Shown here: piece by piece, positions 23,801-31,529 of the stretch | Layout of the letters: each line of letters opens with the position of its first letter | Numbering within the stretch: the stretch's first letter is position 1 | Position numbers and translations under genes: made by a program | NCBI GenBank assembly: GCA_034678415.1 | Contig: JAXDBV010000113.1 | Span: 1 to 32,782, forward strand | From: JAXDBV01 sp034678415 | Lineage (GTDB): Bacteria > Bacteroidota > Bacteroidia > Bacteroidales > VadinHA17 | Reading direction: 5' to 3' | Length of the DNA stretch: 32,782 nt | The notes under the pieces: generated by a model | What the model was told of the DNA's origin: nothing | Databases searched by the model: none | What the model saw: the letters and a program-made list of their open reading frames with translations, nothing else

Positions 23801-24517
23801 TCAAACCGCAACTTTCCGGTGTGTAATATGAAGCCATTCACGCCTTAATTGTTCTCGGGTCCTTGGCATGCCATGTCCGGGAAGGAACAACCTGCCTCCG
23901 TTATCCAGCAGCAGCTTCCAGCTCTGCATCAGCGTCATGATATCATCCCCGAAGGGAGGCAATGTCCTGCCGGGAAAAACACCAAACAATGTATCCCCCG
24001 CGAGCACAACCTCATCGTCAAGCACCAGGCAGAGAGACCCGGAGGAATGACCGGGAGTGCTGATCAGTTTAAGTCCAGGTTCATGCTCAAGCAGCAAGGT
24101 TCCTGATACGATAATATCAGGTGTAAGCGCCTCAAACTTCCCAATATTTTTTAAATATCGCCGCCCAAGATACATTAGCGGACGGGTAATGAATCCAGTC
24201 CCGGCCGGTATGGATGAGAATCCTGCCTTGAGATTCTGTATCTCATTCTCATGCACTATCACCATTGGATTAAACATTTTTTTAACGAATTTGGTGTTGG
24301 CAGCATGGTCATAATGGGTGTGGGTCAGCAACAGGTAGCCGAGATCCTCGTCTCTGTTAAGCACGGTCTTCAGCCTGCGGTATAGCTTCATACGATTCCT
24401 CGCGACACCGGTATCCACAAGAATGGTGATCTTACCCTTCATGATAAGGTAACAGTTACACCTTCCGGAAAGAATCCTGATGATAGTAGCACCCTTTCGG
24501 GTAATCCAAGTTTTCAT
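23801..24517 (-). CDS. MBL-fold metallo-hydrolase (glyoxalase II-like)
   Basis: A 238-aa metallo-beta-lactamase-fold hydrolase. Metal ligands are all present: 'THTHYDHAANT' (H-x-H-x-D-H), 'STPGHSSGSLCLV' (third-motif His), 'LAGDTLFG' (bridging Asp) and 'LPGHG' (last His). The layout fits the glyoxalase II-like/lactonase-like broad group; the substrate cannot be named. No signal peptide, so cytosolic. The frame opens at 24538, but Met at 24517 ('MKTWITRKGATIIRIL') is the better family start. It is convergent with the PII-like gene (24-nt gap) and divergent from hflK, so it is probably monocistronic. Confidence 0.88.
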   Translation of the reverse strand: MKTWITRKGATIIRILSGRCNCYLIMKGKITILVDTGVARNRMKLYRRLKTVLNRDEDLGYLLLTHTHYDHAANTKFVKKMFNPMVIVHENEIQNLKAGFSSIPAGTGFITRPLMYLGRRYLKNIGKFEALTPDIIVSGTLLLEHEPGLKLISTPGHSSGSLCLVLDDEVVLAGDTLFGVFPGRTLPPFGDDIMTLMQSWKLLLDNGGRLFLPGHGMPRTREQLRREWLHITHRKVAV

Positions 24518-24712
24518 TTTTATGAGGATGATAATCATTCAAAATAAATAAACAATTATGGAACAGCAATAATACCTAGCATTATGTAAGCTTATGATAC
24601 AGGGGCCTGTGCAAATCTTTCCCTGTCGTGTCACAGGTGCGACATTGGCATGTTGTTGAACAGAAATAAGGTTCCTGTATAATTAATCGAGGAAATCCTT
24701 GATGAATAGTCC

Positions 24713-24720
24713 TATATTTG
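24713..24720 (+). promoter_or_regulatory. -7 box (TATATTTG) for hflKC
   Basis: TATATTTG matches TAnnTTTG 23 nt upstream of the hflK ATG at 24744; no TTG at the ideal -33 distance. It supports 24744 over the upstream in-frame ATG at 24699, which would precede the promoter. Confidence 0.35.
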
Positions 24721-24743
24721 TCTTCATACTTAATTTCCACAAC

Positions 24744-25718
24744 ATGGGATATTATCAAACCAGCGGGTTCAGAACACCACCTAACTGGAAGAAATACCTT
24801 ATATATACAAGGTATTTACTTCTGGGAGTTTTTTTGATTATTCTCCTCGTGGGTACATTTTTCCAGATCCGGCCGGAGGAAATAGGTGCCATTACGCGTT
24901 TTGGCAAGTATATACGGTCGGAAGAACCGGGGCTGCACATGAAGTGGCCCGTTATAGAAAGGTTGTACAAGGTTCCCGTGGAGAGGCAACATAAGGAGGA
25001 GTTTGGCTTCCGGACCACGGAGACCGGCATCAAATCACAGTTTACGAAGGTAGGCACCAGTGATGAATCGCTCATGCTCACCGGTGACCTTAACCTGGCC
25101 GATGTAGAATGGGTTGTACAATACCGTATCGAAGATCCATACAAGTTCCTTTTCAAGGTCAGGGAACCTGTCAGCACAATGCGTGATATCTCGGAAGCAT
25201 GCATGCGGCAGATCGTTGGTGACCGGACAGTGAACGAAGTGCTCACCGTGGGCAGAGGAGAAATAGCGATAAGCGTGCATCAGGAAATTCAGGAACTATG
25301 TACGGAATATTCGTTAGGTATTAAGATTGAACAGGTGGTGCTTCAGGATATCAATCCTCCGGATCCGGTCAAGGATGCGTTCAATGCCGTGAACCAGGCC
25401 CAGCAGGAAAAGGAGACACTGATCAACCAGGCCCGGTCGGAGTACAACAAGATCATACCAAAAGCCAGGGGTCAGGCAGAGGAGACCATACAGAAAGCGG
25501 AAGGCTATGCCACGGAACGGGTGAACCATGCGCTGGGCGAAGCAGCAAGATTCAATGCTCTGTACAGGGAATATGTCAAGGCCCCGGAAGTGACAAAACG
25601 TAGGATCTACCTCGAGACAATGGAAACTGTGATCCCAAGGCTGGGACATAAGATCATCACCGACGAGGATGGCAACAACGTGTTGCCCCTCCTTCAGATG
25701 CAGATGAATAATAAATAA
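24744..25718 (+). CDS. hflK: FtsH protease regulator HflK (SPFH domain)
   Basis: A 324-aa SPFH/band-7 protein. One N-terminal membrane helix ('YLLLGVFLIILLVGTFF', about 22-38) is followed by 'QIRPEEIGAITRFGKYIRSEEPGLHMKWP', the SPFH entry motif, then the HflK core with 'DLNLADVEWVVQYRI' (about 115), 'MRDISEACMRQIVGDRTVNEVLTVGR' (about 148) and a coiled-coil tail rich in Gln/Glu/Lys/Ala (about 225-285). With HflC it forms a membrane complex around the FtsH protease and limits its access to membrane substrates. It lacks the long Gly/Pro-rich N-terminal tail of enterobacterial HflK, having only about 20 residues. HflC follows after 11 nt. The start at 24744 is chosen over 24699 because of promoter position and family alignment. 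Confidence 0.93.
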   Translation: MGYYQTSGFRTPPNWKKYLIYTRYLLLGVFLIILLVGTFFQIRPEEIGAITRFGKYIRSEEPGLHMKWPVIERLYKVPVERQHKEEFGFRTTETGIKSQFTKVGTSDESLMLTGDLNLADVEWVVQYRIEDPYKFLFKVREPVSTMRDISEACMRQIVGDRTVNEVLTVGRGEIAISVHQEIQELCTEYSLGIKIEQVVLQDINPPDPVKDAFNAVNQAQQEKETLINQARSEYNKIIPKARGQAEETIQKAEGYATERVNHALGEAARFNALYREYVKAPEVTKRRIYLETMETVIPRLGHKIITDEDGNNVLPLLQMQMNNK

Positions 25719-25729
25719 ATCAGGGACTC

Positions 25730-26674
25730 ATGCAGTACAGAAACATCATATTTCAGCTGGTTGTCGTCATCATCGCGCTGATCGTTATTATTGACACCAT
25801 ATACAAGGTTAAGGAAACCGAACAGGTTGTCATCACACAGTTCGGGAAACCGATTGGAAAGGCCAAAATCACCCCCGGACTGAAAATAAAGGTGCCCTTC
25901 ATACAAAAAACCAACTATTTTGAGAAGCGTTACCTCGAGTGGGACGGTGATCCAAATCAGGTTCCAACAAAGGATAAAAAGTTCATTTTTGTCGACACCT
26001 ATGCCCGGTGGCAGATCACTGATCCTCTGCAGTTCTTCAGGCGTCTGACCGATGAACGAGGGGCGCTGTCAAGACTTGCCGATATACTCGATGGTGAAAC
26101 CCGCGACTTCATTGCCAACCATAACCTCGAGGAAGTGGTAAGGAGCAGCAACAGGGTACCGATGCCGTCGGGATCTATCGGAGAAGAGGTTGGAGATACA
26201 CTTTCCAATATATCGGAAGGCAGACTGGAGATCCAGAAAAAAATACTGGAATCGGCCAACCAGAAAGCCCGCGACCTGGGCATCATCATCCTGGATGTGC
26301 GGCTGAAACATATCAATTATGTAACAGAAGTCCAGACGCAGGTGTATGAAAGGATGAAAAGCGAACGATTCCGCATTGCAGAAAAGTTCAGGTCGGAAGG
26401 GCTGGGTGAAGCATCAAAGATCAACGGCCAGAAAGAGAGAGATCTAAAGGTGATACAATCTGAAGCTTTCAGGAGGGCAGAAGAAATCAAGGGTCAGGCT
26501 GATGCGCGGGCCACTGCCATCTATGCCTCAGCCTATGACCAGTCTCCCGCATCAAGGAACCTCTACAGTTTCATCAAATCCATGGAGACATTCGAAAAAA
26601 CATTCGACACAACCACCACCATTATCATATCAACCAAAAGCGAGCTGTATAAATATCTTATTGATATCGATTAG
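25730..26674 (+). CDS. hflC: FtsH protease regulator HflC (SPFH domain)
   Basis: A 314-aa SPFH protein with an N-terminal membrane helix ('IIFQLVVVIIALIVIIDTIY', about 5-24), the opening 'YKVKETEQVVITQFGKPIGKAKITPGLKIKVPFI', 'KFIFVDTYARWQITDPLQFF' (about 85-104), the HflC phrase 'LGIIILDVRLKHINYVTEVQTQVYERMKSER' region (about 183-213), and the C-terminal coiled coil plus 'FIKSMETFEKTFDTTTTIIISTKSELYKYL'. The last piece is typical of HflC. It partners with HflK to cap FtsH in the inner membrane. The gene pair order K-C is conserved across bacteria. No truncation seen. Confidence 0.94.
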   Translation: MQYRNIIFQLVVVIIALIVIIDTIYKVKETEQVVITQFGKPIGKAKITPGLKIKVPFIQKTNYFEKRYLEWDGDPNQVPTKDKKFIFVDTYARWQITDPLQFFRRLTDERGALSRLADILDGETRDFIANHNLEEVVRSSNRVPMPSGSIGEEVGDTLSNISEGRLEIQKKILESANQKARDLGIIILDVRLKHINYVTEVQTQVYERMKSERFRIAEKFRSEGLGEASKINGQKERDLKVIQSEAFRRAEEIKGQADARATAIYASAYDQSPASRNLYSFIKSMETFEKTFDTTTTIIISTKSELYKYLIDID

Positions 26675-27208
26675 TGTGTCTTGCACCGATTCAGCCTGAA
26701 CCGGTCAGTACAACTGCAAGGAAGGCATTTACAGGATACGAAACCTTTTCTATCGGTTACCACACAGTGAGTCATGAAATGCCAGGATTGTTACTGTTGC
26801 TGATCATTTTGCTGTCAGCGTTCTTTGACGGGTTCTCCAGGATAGCTTATACATCCCCCTGTATGAAGCGTGAATGACAGGCAACGATAAAATAAGTCTT
26901 AACAAAAAGTGTTAATTGCCTGTAATACAGCTAATCATACACAGGGTCAGTATAGAGCATACCGCCGGCGGCCGGTTCGTTTCGCCAGGTACCGGCTTAT
27001 GCAGAAAGATTAATCCTTCCTGCAGTTTTAAGAATTCCTGTTGTGTCAGACAACATCCCCAACCAGTTTTCATGCTGATGATCAACGTACTCACTGAAAC
27101 AACCTTCCACAACCTGGCTGTATGAGATTTTTAGCAAACAACGGGAATCAATAATTGTTTAATTTCATATCCTGTAAGATTTCCATATTAAATCATCAAT
27201 CGTGCGCC
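26675..27208. other. Gene-free stretch downstream of hflC
   Basis: 534 nt where I find no convincing coding region on either strand; the small open frames (for example 26674-26877 plus, 26912-27112 minus) lack any recognisable domain. I see no clear strong hairpin with T-run, tRNA or repeat. Confidence 0.5.
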
Positions 27209-27736
27209 ATGATTAGTTATGAAGCGTTGTTCAAGGTCACTTACGGCCTTTATATCGTCAGTTCAGGGAGCAGCGATAGCGGGAATGGTTTCATTTCCAA
27301 TACAATATTCCAGGTAACGGCAGAGCCGCCCCGTTTTGCAGCCTGTTGCAGTAAAAACAACCACACTGCCACAATCATCCGGGACAGGATGGCTTTTTCG
27401 GTGTCGGTGCTGCATAAAGACGCGCCGGCAACCCTTATAGCCCGTTTCGGTTATAAAACAGGGAAGGATTTCAATAAGCTGGAAGGGATGCAGATCCGTT
27501 ACGGGGAGACAGGAGTGCCCGTCGTTCTGGACGAATGCATTGCGTTCCTGGAATGCAGGGTCACCAATACCATTGATCTGGGAACCCACTGGCTCTTCAT
27601 CGCTGACCTGGTTCATTCAGAGGTGCTGGATGATACCCGCGAACCCCTTACTTACCAGTATTACCGGGAAACGAAAAAAGGTATGGCGCCAAAAAACGCA
27701 CCCACCTATATCGACCGGTCGAAGCTGGCGAAATAA
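27209..27736 (+). CDS. Flavin reductase-like FMN-binding split-barrel protein
   Basis: A 175-aa protein of the flavin reductase domain family. Visible: 'YEALFKVTYGLYIVSSG' (N-terminal strand-helix), 'GFISNTIFQVTAEPPRFAACCSKNNHT' (about 26-52, the FMN phosphate-binding region), 'SVSVLHKDAP' (about 64), 'FGYKTGKDFNKLEGM' (about 79) and 'ECIAFLECRV...DLGTHWLFIADLV' (about 108-133). The ending 'YQYYRETKKGMAPKNAPTY' is characteristic of the subgroup found in anaerobes, where it is often followed by a rubredoxin domain (high-molecular-weight rubredoxin type). Here the protein stops after 'IDRSKLAK' with no rubredoxin module, and none is adjacent. It probably reduces FMN or passes electrons with bound FMN. 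Start at 27209; the open frame reaches 27155, but that part is AT-rich leader. Confidence 0.87.
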   Translation: MISYEALFKVTYGLYIVSSGSSDSGNGFISNTIFQVTAEPPRFAACCSKNNHTATIIRDRMAFSVSVLHKDAPATLIARFGYKTGKDFNKLEGMQIRYGETGVPVVLDECIAFLECRVTNTIDLGTHWLFIADLVHSEVLDDTREPLTYQYYRETKKGMAPKNAPTYIDRSKLAK

Positions 27737-27871
27737 GAAGCACGGTACCGCCAGGGAGGTACAGATACTATTCCTGTGAATATTTCTTTGATAAGTGAAG
27801 GAAGAAAGAATTTTTCCCGCTCTCCCGGATACCCGGGTGTGTTATAAGTGTAATGCAGAGATTTTATATCA

Positions 27872-27913
27872 ATATTGACCTGATTGCTCCAGATATTGAC
27901 CTGATTACTCCAA
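27872..27913. repeat. 21-bp tandem duplication
   Basis: Two adjacent 21-bp units, each beginning ATATTGACCTGATT; they differ at two positions (G/A at unit base 15 and at the last base). Looks like a simple local duplication in non-coding DNA. Confidence 0.85.
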
Positions 27914-28093
27914 ATGAATGGTATAATAAAGACAAGTTTCGATAAAATACATCCATCGATCAGAATATGGACACCGGGTCCGGAGCTATTTAAAAACCGT
28001 TGGAGAACAAGGTGTCGATGAAGGATGGCCGGATCGGGCGTAAAAATATCGGTGATGGTATGAATTTGAAACAGCAACAGCCTTCAAAAACAG

Positions 28094-28112
28094 TCCGGTA
28101 TGCCGGATTTTT
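28094..28112 (+). terminator. Possible rho-independent terminator
   Basis: TCCGG (28094-28098), loop TATG, CCGGA (28103-28107), followed by five T. The stem is only 5 bp. On the plus strand it could end transcription from the flavin reductase gene, 358 nt upstream. Confidence 0.35.
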
Positions 28113-28122
28113 GTAACCTTGA

Positions 28123-28187
28123 CACGGGAGACAGATCCCGTGAACGGTTGTGGAAGCATTTCATCCTTTCACGGGAAGGATCCCGTG
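28123..28187. repeat. Two hairpins with identical 7-bp stems
   Basis: CACGGGA / TCCCGTG occurs twice as an inverted pair: 28123-28129 with 28136-28142 (6-nt loop), and 28170-28176 with 28181-28187 (4-nt loop). The copies could also pair crosswise (first arm with last), allowing alternative folds. They follow the terminator-like hairpin and precede the SRPBCC gene by about 230 nt. Confidence 0.7.
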
Positions 28188-28415
28188 CGCAAACGGCGGA
28201 TCAATGTTTGTACCTCACATCCTTCCAGGTTACGTTTATGCACCCGTATACAACCCAGAGGCCATCTTTAAGGATATGATTTTTCGTTCAGATACACCCT
28301 CATGGGTGCTATTCCTGTTTCTGAAGACATCTTTTTTCCTATAATTCTGTAAATTAGCATGCGGAATAATATATTTCAAATATCAGTTATGCTGAAATCA
28401 AAATTCTGTTAAGAT

Positions 28416-28925
28416 ATGAAAGCAATGTATGGTATTATTTTCTTTTTCACCTGTCTTGTTGCCTACGGGTATGGACCCGAAGTGAAGACGGAGGTATACA
28501 CTACCGCGAGCGGTGAGACCGTGCTTCACTGCAACTTTTCCACAACAGCCAAGGTTGGGAAGGTATGGCAGGCTATTGCCACTCCTGAAGGACTATCAGG
28601 GTGGGCTGCAAGTGAAGCAAAGGTGGAGCTGAAGATCGGTGGCGCATACGAATTGTATTTCAACCCGGAGAATCCTGCCGGTCAGAGGGGTATGGAAGGA
28701 AACGTGATACTGAGTTTCTACAATGATCGTATGATCAGTTATTCAGGAGGCCTGCCCGACACATGGGTGGTTTATATGCTTGACAAGAAAAGCGACAGTG
28801 TGGAGGTACATTACTATGCCATAGGGACAAACCCGGAATGGGTTGCCAGGTGCAGTGACAAGGCATCTGAGGTGGGAGCATTCATTGAAAAACTGGCAAA
28901 ATACCTTAAAAAGAACAGGAAATAG
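28416..28925 (+). CDS. Secreted SRPBCC (START/AHSA1-like) domain protein
   Basis: A 169-aa protein with a Sec signal peptide ('MKAMYGIIFFFTCLVAYGYG', cleavage around 19-20) and one SRPBCC domain. The AHSA1-like core is visible in 'FSTTAKVGKVWQAIATPEGLSGW' (about 41-63), 'ELKIGGAYELYFNP' (about 71-84), 'EGNVILSFYNDRMISYSG' (about 93-110) and a long C-terminal helix 'KASEVGAFIEKLAKYLKK'. The fold binds hydrophobic ligands in a deep cavity; most AHSA1-type proteins are cytosolic, so the export signal is notable. Ligand and partner are unknown. It lies 120 nt before the DedA gene on the same strand, which has its own -7 box. Confidence 0.82.
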   Translation: MKAMYGIIFFFTCLVAYGYGPEVKTEVYTTASGETVLHCNFSTTAKVGKVWQAIATPEGLSGWAASEAKVELKIGGAYELYFNPENPAGQRGMEGNVILSFYNDRMISYSGGLPDTWVVYMLDKKSDSVEVHYYAIGTNPEWVARCSDKASEVGAFIEKLAKYLKKNRK

Positions 28926-28989
28926 CCTTTTCTTTTGATCCGGAATTCCGGGAATAAAGACAGGGGATGAAATTATGAAATAAAAATTT

Positions 28990-28997
28990 TATTTTTG
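28990..28997 (+). promoter_or_regulatory. -7 box (TATTTTTG) for the DedA gene
   Basis: TATTTTTG matches TAnnTTTG 48 nt upstream of the ATG at 29046. No TTG at the -33 spacing, so the match is partial. Confidence 0.35.
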
Positions 28998-29045
28998 CCG
29001 CGGTCATCCGGTGACTATAATTACTAAAAAATTCTGTATCCATTG

Positions 29046-29699
29046 ATGGAGGAGTTATTCAGAAATGTCATTGAGTGGTACATGGGAAATATCAACTATG
29101 TCACCGTTATGATCCTGATGGCCATTGAGAGTTCATTCATTCCCTTTCCGTCCGAAATTGTAGTACCTCCGGCCGCGTGGAAGGCTGCACAGGGTGATCT
29201 TAATATTTTCCTGGTAGTATTGTTTGCCACGGTGGGCGCTTTGCTAGGGGCTCTGTTAAACTACTACCTGTCGTTATTCATCGGGAGAACACTCATCTAC
29301 CGGTTTTCAAACACCCGCCTTGCACACCTGATGATGATCCACCCTTCTTCCATAAAAAAGGCCGAGGATTACTTCCTGAAGCATGGACGCAGTTCCACTT
29401 TCATTGGCCGGCTGGTTCCGGCGGTCAGACAATTGATCTCTATTCCCGCTGGCCTGGCAAAAATGGATATTTGGAATTTTGTGCTATACACAGTCCTGGG
29501 ATCGACACTGTGGAACATTTCCCTGGCTGCCCTCGGTTATTTTCTTTACACGCAGAAGGATTTGCTCGACAGATACTTCCATGAGCTATCCCTCCTCACT
29601 GCTATCCTGGGTGTCCTATTTGTTGTTTACCTGGTCTGGAAAGCATTCCGGCGTAAAAGTAACAATGACAGGAAGGGTACGGAAACATCAAAGGAATAA
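29046..29699 (+). CDS. DedA family membrane protein
   Basis: A 217-aa DedA/SNARE-associated (VTT-like) inner-membrane protein. Diagnostic pieces: 'MAIESSFIPFPSEIVVPPAAW' (about 21-41), a membrane-re-entrant signature; 'VGALLGALLNYYLSLFIGR' (about 63-81); 'KAEDYFLKHGRSSTFIGRLVPAVRQLISIPAGLAKM' region (about 103-138), including the F-x-G-R-x-x-P-x-x-R-x-x-I-S-x-x-A-G motif; and a final helix 'LLTAILGVLFVVYLVWKAF'. DedA proteins are thought to move or flip undecaprenyl phosphate or phospholipids and support proton-motive force and envelope health. The Met at 29046 is preferred over the TTG one codon earlier. The tail is basic and hydrophilic (cytoplasmic). Confidence 0.92.
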   Translation: MEELFRNVIEWYMGNINYVTVMILMAIESSFIPFPSEIVVPPAAWKAAQGDLNIFLVVLFATVGALLGALLNYYLSLFIGRTLIYRFSNTRLAHLMMIHPSSIKKAEDYFLKHGRSSTFIGRLVPAVRQLISIPAGLAKMDIWNFVLYTVLGSTLWNISLAALGYFLYTQKDLLDRYFHELSLLTAILGVLFVVYLVWKAFRRKSNNDRKGTETSKE

Positions 29700-29777
29700 T
29701 CCGGATGTAAATCCGGAAACATAGGGTTCCCAATAGCGTATGTTACAGGTTTCGTTGCATGTAACAGTGATGGGAAC
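29700..29777. terminator. Inverted repeats between convergent genes, possible bidirectional terminator
   Basis: Just after the DedA stop, TCCGGAT/ATCCGGA (29700-29706 and 29711-29717) makes a 7-bp hairpin with a 4-nt loop. It is followed by nested inverted pairs GTTCCCA (29726-29732) / TGGGAAC (29771-29777) enclosing TGTTACA (29741-29747) / TGTAACA (29760-29766). No long T-run follows. Position between convergent genes makes a transcription-end role likely. Confidence 0.4.
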
Positions 29778-29819
29778 TTATTCCTCTTACCTGCTCAATT
29801 GTTTGTATCTCACTTATTA

Positions 29820-30686
29820 TCAGGTTATTATTTCTATTCTAATTGCTTGCTCCGGTCGTTCCAGCGGAAATTTCACCAGTGTAAGGTAAGAACCTTCACC
29901 GGCTCCCTGGACAGAAACTGTTTTCCCGATGTTTTCCTTCCAAATCCCTGTCAGTCTTGTTGATTCATGAATATGGCCATGCAAGGTGACAAAAGGTTGT
30001 TTTTCGAATATAAAATCGCGAATGGCAACGGAGCCCACGTGGGGATCAAGGGGGACAGAATCGATCATCTGGTTGTCCAGGGCGGCACGGTCTAACCGGG
30101 TGTTGTACGGAGGTGTGTGAAACAGGATCACCGCTTTAGTCAGGTCTTTGGGTACCAGCCAGCGGAGCAGGTCTGTTTTTATTGTATCGCACCCGGGATT
30201 GTAGTCAGGAACCACTGTTCTTATCCCGTGCACCGGAGGTATGCACCCGGGGTCATCATTGCATGAAACATCATATTTATCCCAGTCCTTGAGCCGGAAT
30301 GGAGTTGGCGGAACAAACGAATAGCCGTAAAAGTGGTATCCATAGAGGTCAACTTCCCGCATATGCAGGTATATCCAAAGCCCTGCCTGATCCCATGCCA
30401 TTATCGTTTCTTCCTCTGCCCTGGGATCGTCATTGCCAAGGATGAGCATCACAGCGGGGTATGCTGCTCCCATAGTGTTCCTCAGCCTTTCAAACATAGG
30501 AACAAGGATGGTGGTGATGAAAGCATCGCCGGAGTGGGCGTGGGGAAGGAGATCGCCTCCCATAAGGAGTATCGCGGGTTTATCATTCAGGATCGCCCTC
30601 TCCAGCGCTTCATACCGTGTAGTTTTCCCGTGGAGGTCGGTAACGAAGAAAACCAGCTTCTGATTGTTGGGATCACCAGGATTCAT
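29820..30686 (-). CDS. Calcineurin-like metallophosphoesterase
   Basis: A 288-aa cytosolic phosphoesterase. Metal motifs in order: Asp17-x-His19 in 'VTDLHGK', 'LMGGDLL' (about 41), 'LILGNDDP' (about 82; the family has G-N-H-[DE], here Asp replaces His), 'ILFHTPPYNT' (about 197) and 'TLHGHIHES' (about 244; G-H-x-H). The replacement of catalytic His by Asp in G-N-D-D is seen in some subgroups and may change activity. The substrate is not visible; phosphodiester, nucleotide or protein phosphate are all possible. Its start is 3 nt after the stop of the GAF-like/nucleotidyltransferase gene, so the two are almost surely coexpressed and perhaps act on the same molecule. Four cysteines between about 138 and 165 are a local oddity. 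Confidence 0.88.
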   Translation of the reverse strand: MNPGDPNNQKLVFFVTDLHGKTTRYEALERAILNDKPAILLMGGDLLPHAHSGDAFITTILVPMFERLRNTMGAAYPAVMLILGNDDPRAEEETIMAWDQAGLWIYLHMREVDLYGYHFYGYSFVPPTPFRLKDWDKYDVSCNDDPGCIPPVHGIRTVVPDYNPGCDTIKTDLLRWLVPKDLTKAVILFHTPPYNTRLDRAALDNQMIDSVPLDPHVGSVAIRDFIFEKQPFVTLHGHIHESTRLTGIWKENIGKTVSVQGAGEGSYLTLVKFPLERPEQAIRIEIIT

Positions 30687-30689
30687 AAG

Positions 30690-31529
30690 CTATCTTTTCC
30701 TCAGGCAGTGAGCCGTCATGACCTGAGGGTCGATCATCACGGCAAACGAGCTTTTCTTTCGAACATCTTCATCGGTAACCAGGTGAAGGTCGATGAGTCC
30801 ACCTGAGGTTCTGTATCCTGTTTTCAGGTAATTGATCTCAGCCAGGCACAGCCCCCACCCTTCCATCCATACCTGCAACTCCTTCGCTTGGTCGGCAGTA
30901 CCGGAGTGATGAACAAGCATGTCAATATCACTGGTAACGCTTGCTTCCGCTGTTCTGGTGCTCCCGATGAGGTATACGGCTTTCACGCCGAAACGATCCA
31001 TATCTATTTTTTCAGCGATCAGCTCAGCCATATGATACCTCCATTTCCAGTGTATATCCGAATCCGTTGTCAGGAGTTTCACTTCACGGGCAGGCTTTTT
31101 CATGGGTTGCTGCAGGTAATCAATGGTGCTTTTCAGCCGCTGGAAGAAGATGTAATGGCTCAGCCTGTCGGCAATGGAATTGAGGAGTTTCTGTTCCTCG
31201 GGAAGGAAAAGAAGAGAGCTCTCCTTGTCGATTTTCTGCTGATAGTACACCGCCACTTCGCCCACAATGCTGTTATCCACTACCAGATCGGCTTTCTGGA
31301 ACCAGTCGGTCTTTTGAAAGCCCGGGTGAAAGAATTCCTTCTCCTCAAACCGGATAAACGCTTCACAGGCGGTGGGATGTTGCCAGCCTGAAGGAATGAT
31401 GTCAAGGAGGTTCAGGAATAAAGCCTGCATATCATACCGTTGATTCGTGAGCGATTCTTCAACGGCATAGATGCATTTCAGCTCTTTAATCCTTTCGTTC
31501 AGCTTTTCATATATTTTTCTGTCGATCAA
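30690..31529 (-). CDS. GAF-like sensor fused to a pol-beta-type nucleotidyltransferase
   Basis: A 279-aa two-part protein. Residues about 1-135 ('YEKLNERIKELKCIYAVEESL', 'LDIIPSGWQHPTACEAFIRFE', 'SIVGEVAVYY', 'LLNSIADRLSHYI') match the GAF-like domain that, in related proteins, precedes PEP-synthase-like or kinase modules. Residues about 165-275 form a minimal nucleotidyltransferase: 'AVYLIGSTRTAEASVTSDIDMLVH' with the G-S-x(n)-D-x-D signature (two metal-binding Asp) and a third acidic position in 'GLIDLHLVTDED'. It would add an NMP to a protein, RNA or small molecule; the acceptor is unknown. It is the first gene of a tight two-gene unit with the metallophosphoesterase (3-nt gap). Confidence 0.78.
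   Translation of the reverse strand: MIDRKIYEKLNERIKELKCIYAVEESLTNQRYDMQALFLNLLDIIPSGWQHPTACEAFIRFEEKEFFHPGFQKTDWFQKADLVVDNSIVGEVAVYYQQKIDKESSLLFLPEEQKLLNSIADRLSHYIFFQRLKSTIDYLQQPMKKPAREVKLLTTDSDIHWKWRYHMAELIAEKIDMDRFGVKAVYLIGSTRTAEASVTSDIDMLVHHSGTADQAKELQVWMEGWGLCLAEINYLKTGYRTSGGLIDLHLVTDEDVRKKSSFAVMIDPQVMTAHCLRKR

Larger units (their letters stand above)
27737..28415. other. Gene-free stretch rich in small repeats and hairpins
   Basis: 679 nt without a supported gene. It holds a 21-bp tandem duplication, a terminator-like hairpin and two hairpins with identical stems, listed separately. A minus ORF (27706-28077) only translates the tandem repeat and a plus ORF (28150-28344) has no domain. 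Confidence 0.55.

Noticed and set aside
27706..28077. Minus-strand ORF of 123 codons
   Set aside because: It mainly translates the 21-bp tandem duplication and antisense DNA of the flavin reductase end; no domain or family composition.
28150..28344. Plus-strand ORF of 64 codons before the SRPBCC gene
   Set aside because: It spans one arm of the hairpin cluster and has no domain signature; could be a random frame.
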